Assembly (NCBI GenBank): GCA_910583985.1
Contig: CAJTYA010000003.1
Coordinates: 1-64,000, forward strand
Length of the DNA: 64,000 bases
Source of the DNA: an uncultured Alistipes sp.
Lineage (GTDB): Bacteria; Bacteroidota; Bacteroidia; Bacteroidales; Rikenellaceae
Direction: 5' to 3'
A program made the position numbers and the translations under genes. A model generated the notes under the pieces. That model was given only the letters and a program-made list of their open reading frames with translations. It was not told the origin of the DNA and made no database searches. Of this stretch, positions 41,592-51,119 are shown piece after piece; the stretch's first letter is position 1; each line of letters opens with the position of its first letter.

Positions 41592-43340
41592 TCACCTTCC
41601 GCGCCGAGGGGTTTTCCATTCGAAGAAGTAGCTTTTCTGCCGTCTCTTCTCTTCCTGACTGCGGGCCACGTAGACCTTCTCGCCCGTGTAGGGATTTTCT
41701 CCGGTGTAGAACATCACCGACGAGAGGGTCATGGGCGTGGGCGTGAGGTCCTGGACCTGTTCGAGGCGGAAGTCGAGCTCGCGCGTCTGCTCCGAGAGCC
41801 GCTGCATGTCGCGTTCGGTGCAGCCCGGATGGCTCGATATGAAATAGGGGATCAGCTGGTAGTTCAGCCTCTCTTCGCGGCATATCCTCCGGAAGCGTGC
41901 GTTGAGGTCCCGAAACAGCGAGAACGAGGGTTTGCGCATGAGTTTCAGCACGCCGTCTTCCGTATGCTCCGGCGCGACCTTGAGCCGGCCCGATACGTGG
42001 TTCCGGATCACTTCGCGCAGGTAGGTCTCGTCGCCGCGTTCGAACAGGTCGTAGCGGATGCCGCTTCCGATGAAGGCTTTCTTGATGCCTTCGATCCGGC
42101 CGACCTTGCCGTAGAGTTCCAGCAGCGGCCGGTGGTCGTTGTCCAGATTGCGGCATACCGCAGGATGGATGCACGAGGGACGGCTGCACCGGGCGCACAG
42201 CGTTTTGTCGCGGCCTCCCATGCGGTACATGTTGGCCGAGGGGCCGCCCAGATCGGAGAGGTAGCCCTTGAAGCCGGGCATGGCGGCGATTTTCCGGACC
42301 TCGCCCAGAATCGACTTCTCGCTGCGGCTCGATATGAATTTACCCTGATGGGCCGATATGGTGCAGAAGCTGCATCCTCCGAAGCACCCCCGGTGCAGGT
42401 TGACCGAGAACTTGATCATTTCGTAGGCCGGGATGTCGCCTTTGCCGCGGTAGCGGGGATGCGGCAGGCGGGTGTAGGGCAGATCGAAGCTGCGGTCGAG
42501 CTCCGCTTCCGAAAGTTTGGGATAGGGCGGATTGACGACGATGTACTTTTCGCCCACGGGTTCGATCAGGGTCCGCGCCTCCATGCGGTTCGACTCGGTT
42601 TCGATCGTGCGGAAATTCTCGCCGAAAGCCCGCCTGTCCTTGAGGCATGTCTCGAACGGGTGGAGCCGCAGGGCGTTTTCGCCGAGCGAGTCGGTATATT
42701 TCCGGTCGGTCACGAACGCCACCTGCCGCAGCTTTCTCAGCAGCTTCATGTTGAAACCGTTGGACATGGCTTTGGCGATGTCGAGGATGACGCGGTCGCC
42801 CATGCCGTAGCTCAACAGGTCGGCTCCGCTTTCGACGAGCACGGAGGGCTTCAGCGAATCGCTCCAGTAGTCGTAGTGGGTGAGCCGTCGCAGCGAGGCT
42901 TCGATGCCGCCGATGACGACGGGCGTGTCCGGGAAAAGGTTTTTGAGGATGCGGGTGTAGACCGTTACGGCGTAGTCGGGCCGGAAACCCGCCTTGCCGC
43001 CGGGCGTATAGGCGTCGTCGCTGCGCAACCGCTTGTTGGCCGTATAGTGGTTGACCATCGAGTCCATGCTGCCGGCCGACACGCCGAAAAAGAGCCGCGG
43101 CTTGCCCAGCTTGCGGAAGTCGCGCAGGTCGTCCCGCCAGTTGGGCTGGGGTACGACGGCCACGCGCAGGCCTTCGGCTTCGAGCAGCCGTCCGATCACG
43201 GCGGCCCCGAAAGAGGGGTGGTCGATGTAGGCGTCGCCGGAGAACAGGATCACGTCCAGCTCGTCCCATCCCCGCGCCCGCACCTCCTTGATCGAGGTAG
43301 GCAGCCAGTCGGTCGGTTCGTATGGGCCGTGTGCGTTCAT
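41592..43340 (-). CDS. ygiQ: YgiQ-family radical SAM protein (UPF0313)
   Basis: 582 residues from the ATG at 43340, which overlaps the queA stop (ATGA). The N-terminal region is B12-binding-like (about 25-170: DVILFSGDAYIDHPSFG). The radical SAM core has the iron-sulfur motif in NLHRGCFGGCSFCTI, plus a second cysteine set CARCSRPSCIHPAVC. The C-terminal DUF3362 part ends near QKSYFFEWKTPRR. Biochemical role unknown. Coupling to queA suggests, but does not show, a link with tRNA modification. Confidence 0.9.
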   Translation of the reverse strand: MNAHGPYEPTDWLPTSIKEVRARGWDELDVILFSGDAYIDHPSFGAAVIGRLLEAEGLRVAVVPQPNWRDDLRDFRKLGKPRLFFGVSAGSMDSMVNHYTANKRLRSDDAYTPGGKAGFRPDYAVTVYTRILKNLFPDTPVVIGGIEASLRRLTHYDYWSDSLKPSVLVESGADLLSYGMGDRVILDIAKAMSNGFNMKLLRKLRQVAFVTDRKYTDSLGENALRLHPFETCLKDRRAFGENFRTIETESNRMEARTLIEPVGEKYIVVNPPYPKLSEAELDRSFDLPYTRLPHPRYRGKGDIPAYEMIKFSVNLHRGCFGGCSFCTISAHQGKFISSRSEKSILGEVRKIAAMPGFKGYLSDLGGPSANMYRMGGRDKTLCARCSRPSCIHPAVCRNLDNDHRPLLELYGKVGRIEGIKKAFIGSGIRYDLFERGDETYLREVIRNHVSGRLKVAPEHTEDGVLKLMRKPSFSLFRDLNARFRRICREERLNYQLIPYFISSHPGCTERDMQRLSEQTRELDFRLEQVQDLTPTPMTLSSVMFYTGENPYTGEKVYVARSQEEKRRQKSYFFEWKTPRRGR

Positions 43341-44542
43341 CGGATCAGAAGGGAACTGTCGCCGTAACTCAGGAAACGGAAGTCGTGACCGAGTGCGTAG
43401 TCGTACACGTTTTTCCAGTCGTCTCCGATAAAGGCCGAGACGAGCAGCAACAACGTGCTCTGCGGCTGGTGAAAATTGGTGATCAGGCTGTTCGCGATCC
43501 GGAAACGATAGCCCGGCGCGATCATGATGCGCGTGGAAGCCTTGAGCTTTTCGGTTCCCCGGCGCTCCATCCATCCGTGCAGGGCTTCGAGCAGCCTCCG
43601 TCCGTCGAACTCTTCGGGCGTGTCGTAGATTTCCCATTGGCCGACGGTGCGCTCTGCGTCGGGCGTTCCGTCGCGCAGCGTGCGGTAGCCGAGCGCGCCG
43701 AGCGATTCGAGCGTCCGCATGCTCGTCGTTCCCACGGCCGTGATCGAGCCGATGCGGTCGATCATGCGTCCGATCGCGCTGCGTGTGATTTCGAAGTGTT
43801 CGGTGTGCATGTCGTGGTCGGCGGCGTTGCGCGCTTTGACGGGAAGAAAGGTCCCCGCGCCCACATGGAGCGTCACCTCCTCGGTCGGATGGCCTTGGGC
43901 GTGCAGCGCCTCGATGATTTCCGGCGTGAAGTGCAGCCCGGCCGTCGGTGCGGCCACCGAACCTTCGAATTTCGAATAGACGGTCTGGTAACGCGTGTTG
44001 TCCGACTCCTCGCTTTCGCGTCCCAAGTAGGGCGGTATGGGAATGCGTCCCAGCGTTTCGAGCAGTTGTCCGAAGCTCATCGGGGCGTTCCAGTCGAAGC
44101 GGACGATCCGTTCCTTGCCCTGTTCGGCCTCGATGCGGGCGGAGAGCCGGTATGCGGCGCCTTCCCACGGGAAGTCGATGTGCAGCGGGCCCTCTTTCCA
44201 TTTTTTCAGGTTGCCCACGATGCACGACCACCGTGCGGTGTCCCGCGCGGCGAAGGCGCGTTCGTAGTCGGCCGGGTCGTGGGGTTCCAGACAGAAGATT
44301 TCGATGCGGGCTCCGGTCTCTTTGCGGAAGACGAGCCGCGCACGGATCACTTTCGTGTTGTTGAATACGAGCATGGACCCTTCGGGCAGACGGTCCGCGA
44401 GGGATGAAAAACGGTCTTCGCCGATGCGCCCCCTCTCGTAGACGAGGAGTTTGGACTGCGCCCTGTCGGCGAGCGGGAACTTGGCGATGCGCTCTTCGGG
44501 CAGGGGGTAGCTGAACTCGGTGATGTCGAAATAACGTTCCAT
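43337..44542 (-). CDS. queA: S-adenosylmethionine:tRNA ribosyltransferase-isomerase
   Basis: 401 residues from the ATG at 44542 (MERYFDITEFSYPLPEERIA); an earlier ATG at 44563 is possible. Landmarks are LPEERIAKFPL, MLVFNNTKVIRARL, PPYL, YQTVYSKFEGSVAAPTAGLH, and LHVGAGTFLPVK followed by DHDMHTEHFEI. The enzyme transfers and isomerises the ribosyl part of SAM onto 7-aminomethyl-7-deazaguanine in tRNA, the penultimate step to queuosine. It is the first gene of an operon with ygiQ. Confidence 0.95.
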   Translation of the reverse strand: MERYFDITEFSYPLPEERIAKFPLADRAQSKLLVYERGRIGEDRFSSLADRLPEGSMLVFNNTKVIRARLVFRKETGARIEIFCLEPHDPADYERAFAARDTARWSCIVGNLKKWKEGPLHIDFPWEGAAYRLSARIEAEQGKERIVRFDWNAPMSFGQLLETLGRIPIPPYLGRESEESDNTRYQTVYSKFEGSVAAPTAGLHFTPEIIEALHAQGHPTEEVTLHVGAGTFLPVKARNAADHDMHTEHFEITRSAIGRMIDRIGSITAVGTTSMRTLESLGALGYRTLRDGTPDAERTVGQWEIYDTPEEFDGRRLLEALHGWMERRGTEKLKASTRIMIAPGYRFRIANSLITNFHQPQSTLLLLVSAFIGDDWKNVYDYALGHDFRFLSYGDSSLLIR

Positions 44543-44666
44543 GTCGTATCGTATCCGGAGCATCCGGAAATTTTGTGCAAAGGAAATAAAAATCGTCCGG
44601 TTTCGGGCCGATCGCGAAAAATTTCGTACTTTCGGAATCCGAATCCATACTTATCCGAAAACGACC

Positions 44667-45821
44667 ATGAAGAAACTGTTTTTTTGTCTCATGGGCCTGT
44701 GCCTCTCCGTACAGGCTTTCGCCCAACGTTACTCGTTCGACCACGGACCCTATCTTCAGGAGCTGACCGAAGACGGCGCGACGTTCGTCTTCACGACCTC
44801 GGCCAAAGGGGTGTCGTGGGTGGAACTCCGTGCCGCGGACGGCACCCTTTCGCGCCATTATGCGCTCGAAGACGGGCTTCGGGACGCTTATACGACGTTC
44901 AACGCCATTCGCGTGGAGAACCTCTCTCCGGCCACGCGCTACGAGTACCGCCTCGGCTCGAAGGAGATCGTCGACTTCCAGCCCTACAAGGTGACTTTCG
45001 GCGACAGCATCGTCTCGCGGTGGTACGCCTTTTCGACGTCCGACCCCCATGCCGAACGGTGTTCGTTCATCGCCCTGAGCGACATGCACCAGCAGCCCGA
45101 AAAGCTCGGTCGCCTGCTCTCGCTTGCCGGCGTGGAGAGCGCCGACAGGGTCTTTTACGTGGGCGACATGATGGACTATTACGCCGACGAGCGGATGCCT
45201 TTCGAGAGCTTCATCGACAAGAGCGTCGAGATGTTCGCCACGGAGCGTCCCTTCGTGCTCGTGCGGGGCAACCACGAGACGCGGGGCGACATGGCGCGCA
45301 GTTACGCCCGTTATGCGCCCAACACGTCCGGCAAATATTACGGGGCGTACCGCATCGGCGACGTGATGTTCGTCGTGCTGGACTGCGGCGAGGACAAACC
45401 CGACGATTTCTGGGTCTACGCCGGGCTGACCGATTTCGACGCCTATCGTACCGAACAGGCCGAGTGGTTCGCCGAACTGATCCGTTCCAAAGAATACAGG
45501 TCCGCGCGCTGGCACGTCGTGATGAACCATTTCCCGCCGCTTTCCGATACGGACGACGGCGCTCCGGAAGGACACGGCGTGCGGGAGATCACCGCCAAGT
45601 TCCTGCCCCTGTACCGCAAGGCCGGCATCGACCTGATGATTTCGGGCCACATGCACCGCTACCAGTTCCTCGACCCGGAGGAACGTTCCGATCTGAACTT
45701 CCCGGTGATCGTCAACAGCACGGAGAGCGTCGTGCGGGCCGACATCGACGGCCGGACGATGAAAGTCTGCGTGAAGGGCCTCGACGGCGGGACGATCAAA
45801 GAGTTTACCGTCAGTCGATAA
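44667..45821 (+). CDS. Secreted metallophosphoesterase with purple-acid-phosphatase-like N-terminal domain
   Basis: 384 residues with a signal peptide (MKKLFFCLMGLCLSVQAFAQ). An N-terminal fibronectin-like domain (about 20-115) is followed by a calcineurin-like phosphoesterase core with metal ligands in ALSDMHQQ, YVGDMMDYY, VRGNHETRG, VMNHFPP and ISGHMHRYQF. The metal motif DMH replaces the more common DxH. It probably acts in the periplasm on phosphate esters; the substrate is unknown. The start follows a purine-rich stretch at 44656-44664, and the gene ends at the hairpin at 45835-45875. Confidence 0.88.
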   Translation: MKKLFFCLMGLCLSVQAFAQRYSFDHGPYLQELTEDGATFVFTTSAKGVSWVELRAADGTLSRHYALEDGLRDAYTTFNAIRVENLSPATRYEYRLGSKEIVDFQPYKVTFGDSIVSRWYAFSTSDPHAERCSFIALSDMHQQPEKLGRLLSLAGVESADRVFYVGDMMDYYADERMPFESFIDKSVEMFATERPFVLVRGNHETRGDMARSYARYAPNTSGKYYGAYRIGDVMFVVLDCGEDKPDDFWVYAGLTDFDAYRTEQAEWFAELIRSKEYRSARWHVVMNHFPPLSDTDDGAPEGHGVREITAKFLPLYRKAGIDLMISGHMHRYQFLDPEERSDLNFPVIVNSTESVVRADIDGRTMKVCVKGLDGGTIKEFTVSR

Positions 45822-45834
45822 GATAGCGGAATGC

Positions 45835-45875
45835 GAAATTTCCGGGGGCTTTCGTTCCCGGAAATTCGTCTTTTC
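45835..45875 (+). terminator. Terminator after the metallophosphoesterase gene
   Basis: AATTTCCGGG (45837-45846) pairs with CCCGGAAATT (45857-45866), then TCGTCTTTTCT. It overlaps the upstream element of the rnpB promoter. Confidence 0.75.
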
Positions 45876-45896
45876 TGCGGGGATTGATTACCTTTG
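45865..45896 (+). promoter_or_regulatory. Promoter of rnpB
   Basis: TTCG (45865-45868), 20-base spacer, TACCTTTG (45889-45896). Start expected near 45902, matching the first base of helix P1. Confidence 0.7.
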
Positions 45897-45901
45897 CACC
45901 G

Positions 45902-46297
45902 CACAGCAGGGAGGCTCTGCCGCTGCTTCCGTCGCGGGAACGCTCCAATGTCTTCGGCAGGCGGAAGGGGAGGAAAGTCCGGGCAACGCAGAGCGCCGCG
46001 CTTCCTAACGGGAAGATCTTCGTGAGGGGATAGCCGCGTAACAGAAAACGACCGCCGCCTTCGGGCGGTAAGGGTGAAAAGGCGGGGTAAGAGCCCACCG
46101 CGGACATGGCGACATGTTCCGGCCGTACGTCTCGCGGGTTGCAAGACCGTGTATACCGACGATTATCGAGGGTTGCTCGCCCGATGTCGGGGGGTAGGTT
46201 GCTGACGAGCCGGTCGGGTGACCGCCGGCCTAGATAAATGGCAGAGGCTTTTCCTTCGGGAAAAGTACAGAACCCGGCTTATACGCCCTGCTGTGTT
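45902..46297 (+). ncRNA. rnpB: RNase P RNA (bacterial type A)
   Basis: Conserved blocks in order: GAGGAAAGTCCGGGC (about 45971), ACAGAAA with its flanks, GGTGAAAAGGCGGGGTAAGAG followed by CCCACC, AGATAAATGGCAGAGG (about 46233), and ACAGAACCCGGCTTAT near the 3' end. Helix P1 is closed by CACAGCAGGG (45902-45911) with CCCTGCTGTG (46286-46295), and a T-rich tract follows. This is the catalytic RNA that trims tRNA 5' leaders, including the tRNA-Gly in this window. Confidence 0.97.
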
Positions 46298-46676
46298 TTT
46301 CTTTTTTTCTCCGATGTCCGCTGCGCCGGGCGGTTCCTGTCCGGTTTGCGGCTTGTCCGTCCGCCGGACCGTCGTCGGAGCCCGTTCCCGTTCCGTTTTT
46401 CGATACTGCAAGACGACATGTCGCGGAGGCTTGTCCGAGGCGTGCGGCCCTGCTTACGGACGGTAAAGCCGGTGCCGGTCCGCAGTGCCGGCTTGCGGAG
46501 CCTTTCCGTCGCTTCCCCTCGTCGCGTCTCGACGACCGTTCGAAAGACGGTTTGCCCCTGCGGTCGGGGTACGGCCGGCCTCGTTCCGTAATCGGGGTAT
46601 CGGTATCCGTAAAGCGGGTAGCTTTCGCGGCGATTCCGGGCGTTATTTTTGCCGGATCGATCAAACTTTCGAAAAT
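46298..46676. other. Intergenic stretch upstream of the acetyltransferase
   Basis: The first bases are the T-tract ending rnpB. A TATTTTTG at 46644-46651 is a likely -7 box for the acetyltransferase gene; otherwise nothing recognised. Confidence 0.5.
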
Positions 46677-47243
46677 ATGACCGTTTCCGAATTTCTGGAC
46701 TGCATGAACGCCGGCCGTACCGTTGCCTCCGGTTCCGAAGCGCATCGGCTCATGCACCGCCTGAGCCAAGAGGCCATCCGCATCACGATGCGGCTCAACA
46801 CCGAATACCACACCCCCGAAGAAATCGTCGCCCTGATGAGGGAACTGACCGGGAGAGAGGTCGACGACAGTTTCCGTCTCTTCCCGCCGTTCCATACCGA
46901 TTGCGGCCGGAATCTTACTATCGGCAAGCGGGTGTTCGTCAATTCGGGGTGCAAGATACAGGATCAGGGTGGCGTGAGGATTGGCGACGACGTGTTCCTC
47001 GGACACAATGTCGTGATCGCCACGCTCGACCATGCGTTCGATCCCGACCGCAGGGGCGATCTGGTTCCGGCTCCGGTAACCGTGGGGAACAAGGTATGGA
47101 TCGGGGCCAATGCGACCCTGCTGCCCGGCGTGAGCGTCGGCGAGGGGGCCATCGTGGCGGCCGGGGCCGTCGTGACGAAAGACGTCCCGCCGGGTGCGAT
47201 AGTGGGCGGAGTACCGGCAAGATTCATCCGGAACGTGGGATAG
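46677..47243 (+). CDS. Sugar O-acetyltransferase of the maltose/galactoside acetyltransferase family
   Basis: 188 residues from the ATG at 46677. A helical N-terminal segment (about 1-55) is followed by left-handed beta-helix hexapeptide repeats, with [20 protein letters not shown], the catalytic His in [10 protein letters not shown], and [20 protein letters not shown]. It uses acetyl-CoA to acetylate a hydroxyl, probably of a sugar. It works as a trimer in the family. It is a single gene without sugar-metabolism neighbours, so the acceptor is unknown. Confidence 0.88.
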   Translation: MTVSEFLDCMNAGRTVASGSEAHRLMHRLSQEAIRITMRLNTEYHTPEEIVALMRELTGREVDDSFRLFPPFHTDCGRNLTIGKRVFVNSGCKIQDQGGVRIGDDVFLGHNVVIATLDHAFDPDRRGDLVPAPVTVGNKVWIGANATLLPGVSVGEGAIVAAGAVVTKDVPPGAIVGGVPARFIRNVG

Positions 47244-47819
47244 AGACGGCGGTCCATCGGGCTGTTGTCCTTGCATGTATCGGCCCGGAGCGACGAAAAC
47301 CGGACCGACGGACGCATCGGCGGAAAATCAGAACTTCACCTTTCACCCTTCCCGACGCATCGACCGACGCAGGGGAGGGAATCGTGAGGGCGGAGGTCGT
47401 CGCCCGTTGGCGGTCGGTCGAGGCATGTGCGTGCCGGAGGAAGTCGGAACAGCCGGTGACGGTCCTCCGCAAGCTGTACGGAGCGCATGCCGGGGTGCCG
47501 GAGGAAGGGAGGGGCCCGAATCGGAACGGGAGCCGGACGGGATGCACGGGTGGTTTGCGTCGAAGGGAACGGACCGGGGTGTCCGTCGTTTCGTACCCTT
47601 CGTTCGCGTTGCCGGAGGGCGATGGGAGCTTCTGTTTTCCCCGGTGGAGAATACGAAACAAGACCGGGCTTCCGGACGACGGTCGCGGTGCGGCCGGCTT
47701 CCGCCCGTGCCTTAAATCCTTTTGGCCTGCGCTCTTTTTCGGGAAATTTTCGCCGTCGGGCGCCGCGGAACGGCGGGAGTGAAAGACATATCCGGTGCGT
47801 GGTGCGGGCGCTTCGTCCG
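47244..47819. other. Intergenic stretch, nothing recognised
   Basis: 575 bp between the convergent acetyltransferase and bioC genes; open frames are compositional. No clear hairpin seen. Confidence 0.4.
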
Positions 47820-48581
47820 CTATCGTTTCCGGGCGGCGATCAGGATGGGGTGGTAGGTGAGCGCGACGCTGCCGTCGTCCGAGCCGGAGGCGCGGCGGTA
47901 GGCCGTTTCGAAGTCTGCGAGCGTGCGGCGGGTCCACTGTACCGGCCGGATCGAATTGACTCCCGTCGACCGGATGTGCCGCAGCACGTCCGCCGGCGCG
48001 GCGAAGCGCAGGCTCCGGGTGTATTCCAACGTTTCGACGACGGCGAATCCTGCGTTGAGGAGCATCGTTTCGAGTCTTGCCCGGTCGCGGTAGCGGAGCC
48101 CCTTGCCGGTTGCGGCCCTGACTTCCCTGAAGTTTTCCGGGCCGAATGTGCTGAATGCCAGCAGTCCTTCTGTCTTCAAGGCCCGTGCCGCCCGCCGGAA
48201 AAAACGGGCGGGATCGTCGAACCATTGCAGGGCCGAGGCCGAGGCGATCAGGTCGAGCCCGTCGGGATAGGGCACCGTCTCGGCGTCGCCCCAGAGGTAT
48301 TCGGTGCGCTGCCCGTCCGTGTACGCGGCGATGTAGCGCACCGAGGCTTCGACCAGATCGTTGATGTACCACTGCGCGTCGGGAAAGAGCCCTGCGAGGC
48401 GCCGCGTGAGAAATCCCGTGCCCGCCCCGATCTCCATGCAGCGGGTTGCGTCGGGCGGGCATATCCGGCCGATCGTTTCGGCGAGCCGTTCGCAGATGCC
48501 GTCCTGCACGACGGCCTGCGTGTCGTAGCGGTCCAGATGGGCCGCGAAGCGGGTTTTCAGCAATCGTTTGTCGGCGGTCAT
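47820..48581 (-). CDS. bioC: Malonyl-ACP O-methyltransferase
   Basis: 253 residues, full length. SAM motif I is CMEIGAGTGFLTRRLA (about 48-63); the family landmarks FAAHLDRYDTQA at the N-terminus and ASASALQWFDDP in the middle are typical of BioC. It methylates malonyl-ACP so that fatty-acid synthesis can build a disguised pimeloyl chain. The start overlaps the bioG stop by four bases. It is the last gene of the mqnB-mqnD-bioF-bioG-bioC operon. Confidence 0.93.
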   Translation of the reverse strand: MTADKRLLKTRFAAHLDRYDTQAVVQDGICERLAETIGRICPPDATRCMEIGAGTGFLTRRLAGLFPDAQWYINDLVEASVRYIAAYTDGQRTEYLWGDAETVPYPDGLDLIASASALQWFDDPARFFRRAARALKTEGLLAFSTFGPENFREVRAATGKGLRYRDRARLETMLLNAGFAVVETLEYTRSLRFAAPADVLRHIRSTGVNSIRPVQWTRRTLADFETAYRRASGSDDGSVALTYHPILIAARKR

Positions 48582-49222
48582 GTCTCTTTCAGTAGGTCAT
48601 AAAGCGGTTTCGGGTCGCCCAGCGGATAGTGGGGCAGGTCGGCCGTCAGCGCCCGCTCGCCCCAGCAGGCGAGCATGTGGGGAACCGGGAAGATTCCGTC
48701 GCGCAGTCCGACCACGGCCCGGTCCCATTCGATGCGGGGCGTGTAGGGCTCGGCCGAGAGGTCGCACAGCACGGAGAGTTCGTCGCACAGTTCTTCGTTC
48801 GTGCGGTCCTTCGGCACGGCCGTTTTGGGATCGTAGTATTCGGCATAGGTTTTTCTCGCGAACGCTTCGATACCGGCTCGGCGGATGCCTTTCTGCGTGA
48901 CGAGTACAGCTCGCCGCGGAATGCCCAGACGGTCGTCCACCGGATGCGGCGTGCCGTTGAGCGCGATGGCCCGGTCGAGCGGAATATCCCGGCAGATGCG
49001 TTCGGCCGCCCGTACGCCGAACGACCACGCCAGCAGGACGATGCGCCGGTACGGAGCCGCGAGCTCCGGCGGGAGCGGCCGGACGGTCCGGTAGTCGAAC
49101 GTGCAGAGCACGTCGTAACCTTCGGGAACGATGTGCTCTGCGGCGCGTTCGTCGCAGGCCCAGCCCAATGCGATGAGCAGCAGGTCGCGGCAGCCCTCTT
49201 TTTTTATCCAATGTGCGCGCAT
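48578..49222 (-). CDS. bioG: Pimeloyl-ACP methyl ester esterase, BioG type (DUF452)
   Basis: 214 residues from the ATG at 49222 (MRAHWIKKEG), starting inside bioF by 19 bases. It is a short alpha/beta hydrolase with nucleophile Ser67 in LLAWSFGVRAAE and a late His in VPHMLACWGE. BioG replaces BioH in some bacteria and removes the methyl cap from pimeloyl-ACP methyl ester, ending the chain-building phase begun by BioC. In some Bacteroides bioG and bioC are one fused gene; here they are separate and overlap. Confidence 0.9.
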   Translation of the reverse strand: MRAHWIKKEGCRDLLLIALGWACDERAAEHIVPEGYDVLCTFDYRTVRPLPPELAAPYRRIVLLAWSFGVRAAERICRDIPLDRAIALNGTPHPVDDRLGIPRRAVLVTQKGIRRAGIEAFARKTYAEYYDPKTAVPKDRTNEELCDELSVLCDLSAEPYTPRIEWDRAVVGLRDGIFPVPHMLACWGERALTADLPHYPLGDPKPLYDLLKET

Positions 49223-50322
49223 GTCTCGATGAATTGTCGGATGTCTTCCCGGCTCAGGGCCGCGCTGAGCGAAATCCGGACGCGGGCGCTGCCGCGCGGT
49301 ACGGTCGGGTAGCGGATAGGCATGACCCAGAAGCCCGCCTCGCGGAAGCGGCGGCTCATTTCGACGGCGCGGCTGTTTTCGCCGGCCGGCAGCGGAAGGA
49401 TATGCGAGTGGAGCGTGTCGCCGGCGATGGAGGCCGAGTAGTCGCGGAGCCTTTTGCGGCGCTCCTCCATACGGGGCAGCAACCGCACGATATGTTCCGA
49501 CCACCGCAGCGAGAGAGGAGGCAGGGCCGTCGAAAAGATCAGCGTCCTCATCCGGTTGACGAGAAAATCTTTTGTCAGCTCGTCGGTCACGCAGAAGGCG
49601 CCCTGCGAGGCCGTGGCCTTGCCCAACGTGGCGATGCGGATGTCGCAGTTGTCCTCGACGCCCTCTTCGGCGGCCAGACCGCGGCCGTCCGGACCGCAGA
49701 CGCCGAACGCGTGCGCTTCGTCGACGTACAGTTTCAGGTCGTACCGGCGTTTGAGCTCGGAGAGCCGCCGGAGCGGAGCGCGGTCGCCGTCCATGCTGAA
49801 GACCGACTCCGTGACGACCCATACGTCGCGGTAGTCGCCGCGGCGGGCCAGCAGCCGTTCGAGGTGTTCGGTGTCGTTGTGGGCGAAACGTTCCCACCGC
49901 GCTTCGCACAGCCTCAGACCGTCGATCAGGCTGGCGTGGACGAGCTTGTCGGCCAGCACGAGGTCGCCTTTGCGGGTAAGGGCCGGCAGGATGCCCGTGT
50001 TGACCGCGTAACCCGATCCGGCGACGAGCACGGCCCGTCCGCCGAAGAGCTCGGAGAGCGCCTCTTCGAGCCGGGTGTAGTCGGGGCTGTTGCCCGTCAG
50101 CAGCCGCGAGGAGGGATTGCTCAGCAGGAAGGTCCCCTCTTCGGCTGCCCTGTGCATGAACTCCCGGTGCAGCCCGCTGCACGACAGGCCCAAATAGTCG
50201 TTCGACGAGAGGTTGAGGTAGCGTTTCCCGTCGAAGACGACGTATTTTCCGTCGGGGGCGATCTGCGGCAGGGTGCGCAGGTTGTCTTCGGCCGCGAGCC
50301 TTTCGAGCGTTTCCCGTATCAT
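49204..50322 (-). CDS. bioF: 8-amino-7-oxononanoate synthase
   Basis: 372 residues. It is a PLP-dependent alpha-oxoamine synthase with the cofactor lysine Lys235 (ATLGKATASQG), the DEAHAFGVCG motif (Asp201, His204) and SNDYLGL near residue 40. It condenses pimeloyl-ACP with alanine to make KAPA, the first ring-forming step of biotin. The start at 50322 overlaps the mqnD stop (ATGA). The close relative glycine C-acetyltransferase is excluded by the bioG-bioC context. Confidence 0.92.
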   Translation of the reverse strand: MIRETLERLAAEDNLRTLPQIAPDGKYVVFDGKRYLNLSSNDYLGLSCSGLHREFMHRAAEEGTFLLSNPSSRLLTGNSPDYTRLEEALSELFGGRAVLVAGSGYAVNTGILPALTRKGDLVLADKLVHASLIDGLRLCEARWERFAHNDTEHLERLLARRGDYRDVWVVTESVFSMDGDRAPLRRLSELKRRYDLKLYVDEAHAFGVCGPDGRGLAAEEGVEDNCDIRIATLGKATASQGAFCVTDELTKDFLVNRMRTLIFSTALPPLSLRWSEHIVRLLPRMEERRKRLRDYSASIAGDTLHSHILPLPAGENSRAVEMSRRFREAGFWVMPIRYPTVPRGSARVRISLSAALSREDIRQFIETCAHIG

Positions 50323-51119
50323 ACGAACGCCTCCTCGTTTTCGAGTTCCAGCAGCTGCACGACGGCCCTCCGCCCTTCTTCGCCCAGATCGAACGAGTAG
50401 GCGTTGACGAACAGTTCGATGTGCTGCCGCGTGACCTCCTCGCTCAGCTCCCGCGCGTATTGCCGGACGAAACCGGCCGATGCCGCAGGGTTTTCGAACG
50501 CGAAGGCGATGCTCCGCCGCAGTACGCGGTCGACGGTCCGCTGCGTGTCGGGCGCTATACGGCGCGAGACGGCGATGGCGCCGAGCGGCAGCGGCAGGGC
50601 GGTGCGTTTTTCCCACTCCTCGCCCAGATCGGCGATCAGCCTCAGTCCTTTGTCGCGGTACGTGAAGCGGCCCTCGTGGATGAGTACGCCCGCGTCGCAT
50701 TCGTCGCTCAGCACGGCTTCGGCGATGTCCGAAAACAGATAGGCCCGTTTGTCCGCGGCGGCGGGGTAGAGCAGGCCCAGCAGCCGGTTCGCCGTCGTGT
50801 GCTCGCCGGGAATGGCGATGCGGGCGTCGCTCAGCTCGTCGGGATAGATTTTGTGCCGGCTCACCAGCAGTGGCCCGTTGCCGCGCCCCAGCGCGCTGCC
50901 GCTGCGCAGGATCTTATACCGGTCGAGCACTTCCGGCACCACGGCGTAACTCAGTTTGGTGATGTCCGCCGCGGTACTGAGCGCGGCGGCGTTGAGCTGT
51001 TCGATGTCGCACAGCGTGAGGTCGAATTCGAGCCCTTCGGTGTCGATGCGGCCGTGAATCATCGCATCGAACATGAACGTGTCGTTCGGGCAGGTCGATA
51101 TGCTCAGGGTCAGTTTCAT
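50319..51119 (-). CDS. mqnD: 1,4-dihydroxy-6-naphthoate synthase
   Basis: 266 residues. It begins LTLSISTCPNDTFMFDAMIHG, the CPNDTF hallmark of MqnD, and has the periplasmic-binding-protein-like fold of the MqnA/MqnD family without a signal peptide. A later landmark is ARIAIPGEHTTANRLLGL. It converts cyclic dehypoxanthine futalosine to 1,4-dihydroxy-6-naphthoate in the futalosine route to menaquinone. It overlaps mqnB upstream and bioF downstream by four bases each. Confidence 0.94.
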   Translation of the reverse strand: MKLTLSISTCPNDTFMFDAMIHGRIDTEGLEFDLTLCDIEQLNAAALSTAADITKLSYAVVPEVLDRYKILRSGSALGRGNGPLLVSRHKIYPDELSDARIAIPGEHTTANRLLGLLYPAAADKRAYLFSDIAEAVLSDECDAGVLIHEGRFTYRDKGLRLIADLGEEWEKRTALPLPLGAIAVSRRIAPDTQRTVDRVLRRSIAFAFENPAASAGFVRQYARELSEEVTRQHIELFVNAYSFDLGEEGRRAVVQLLELENEEAFV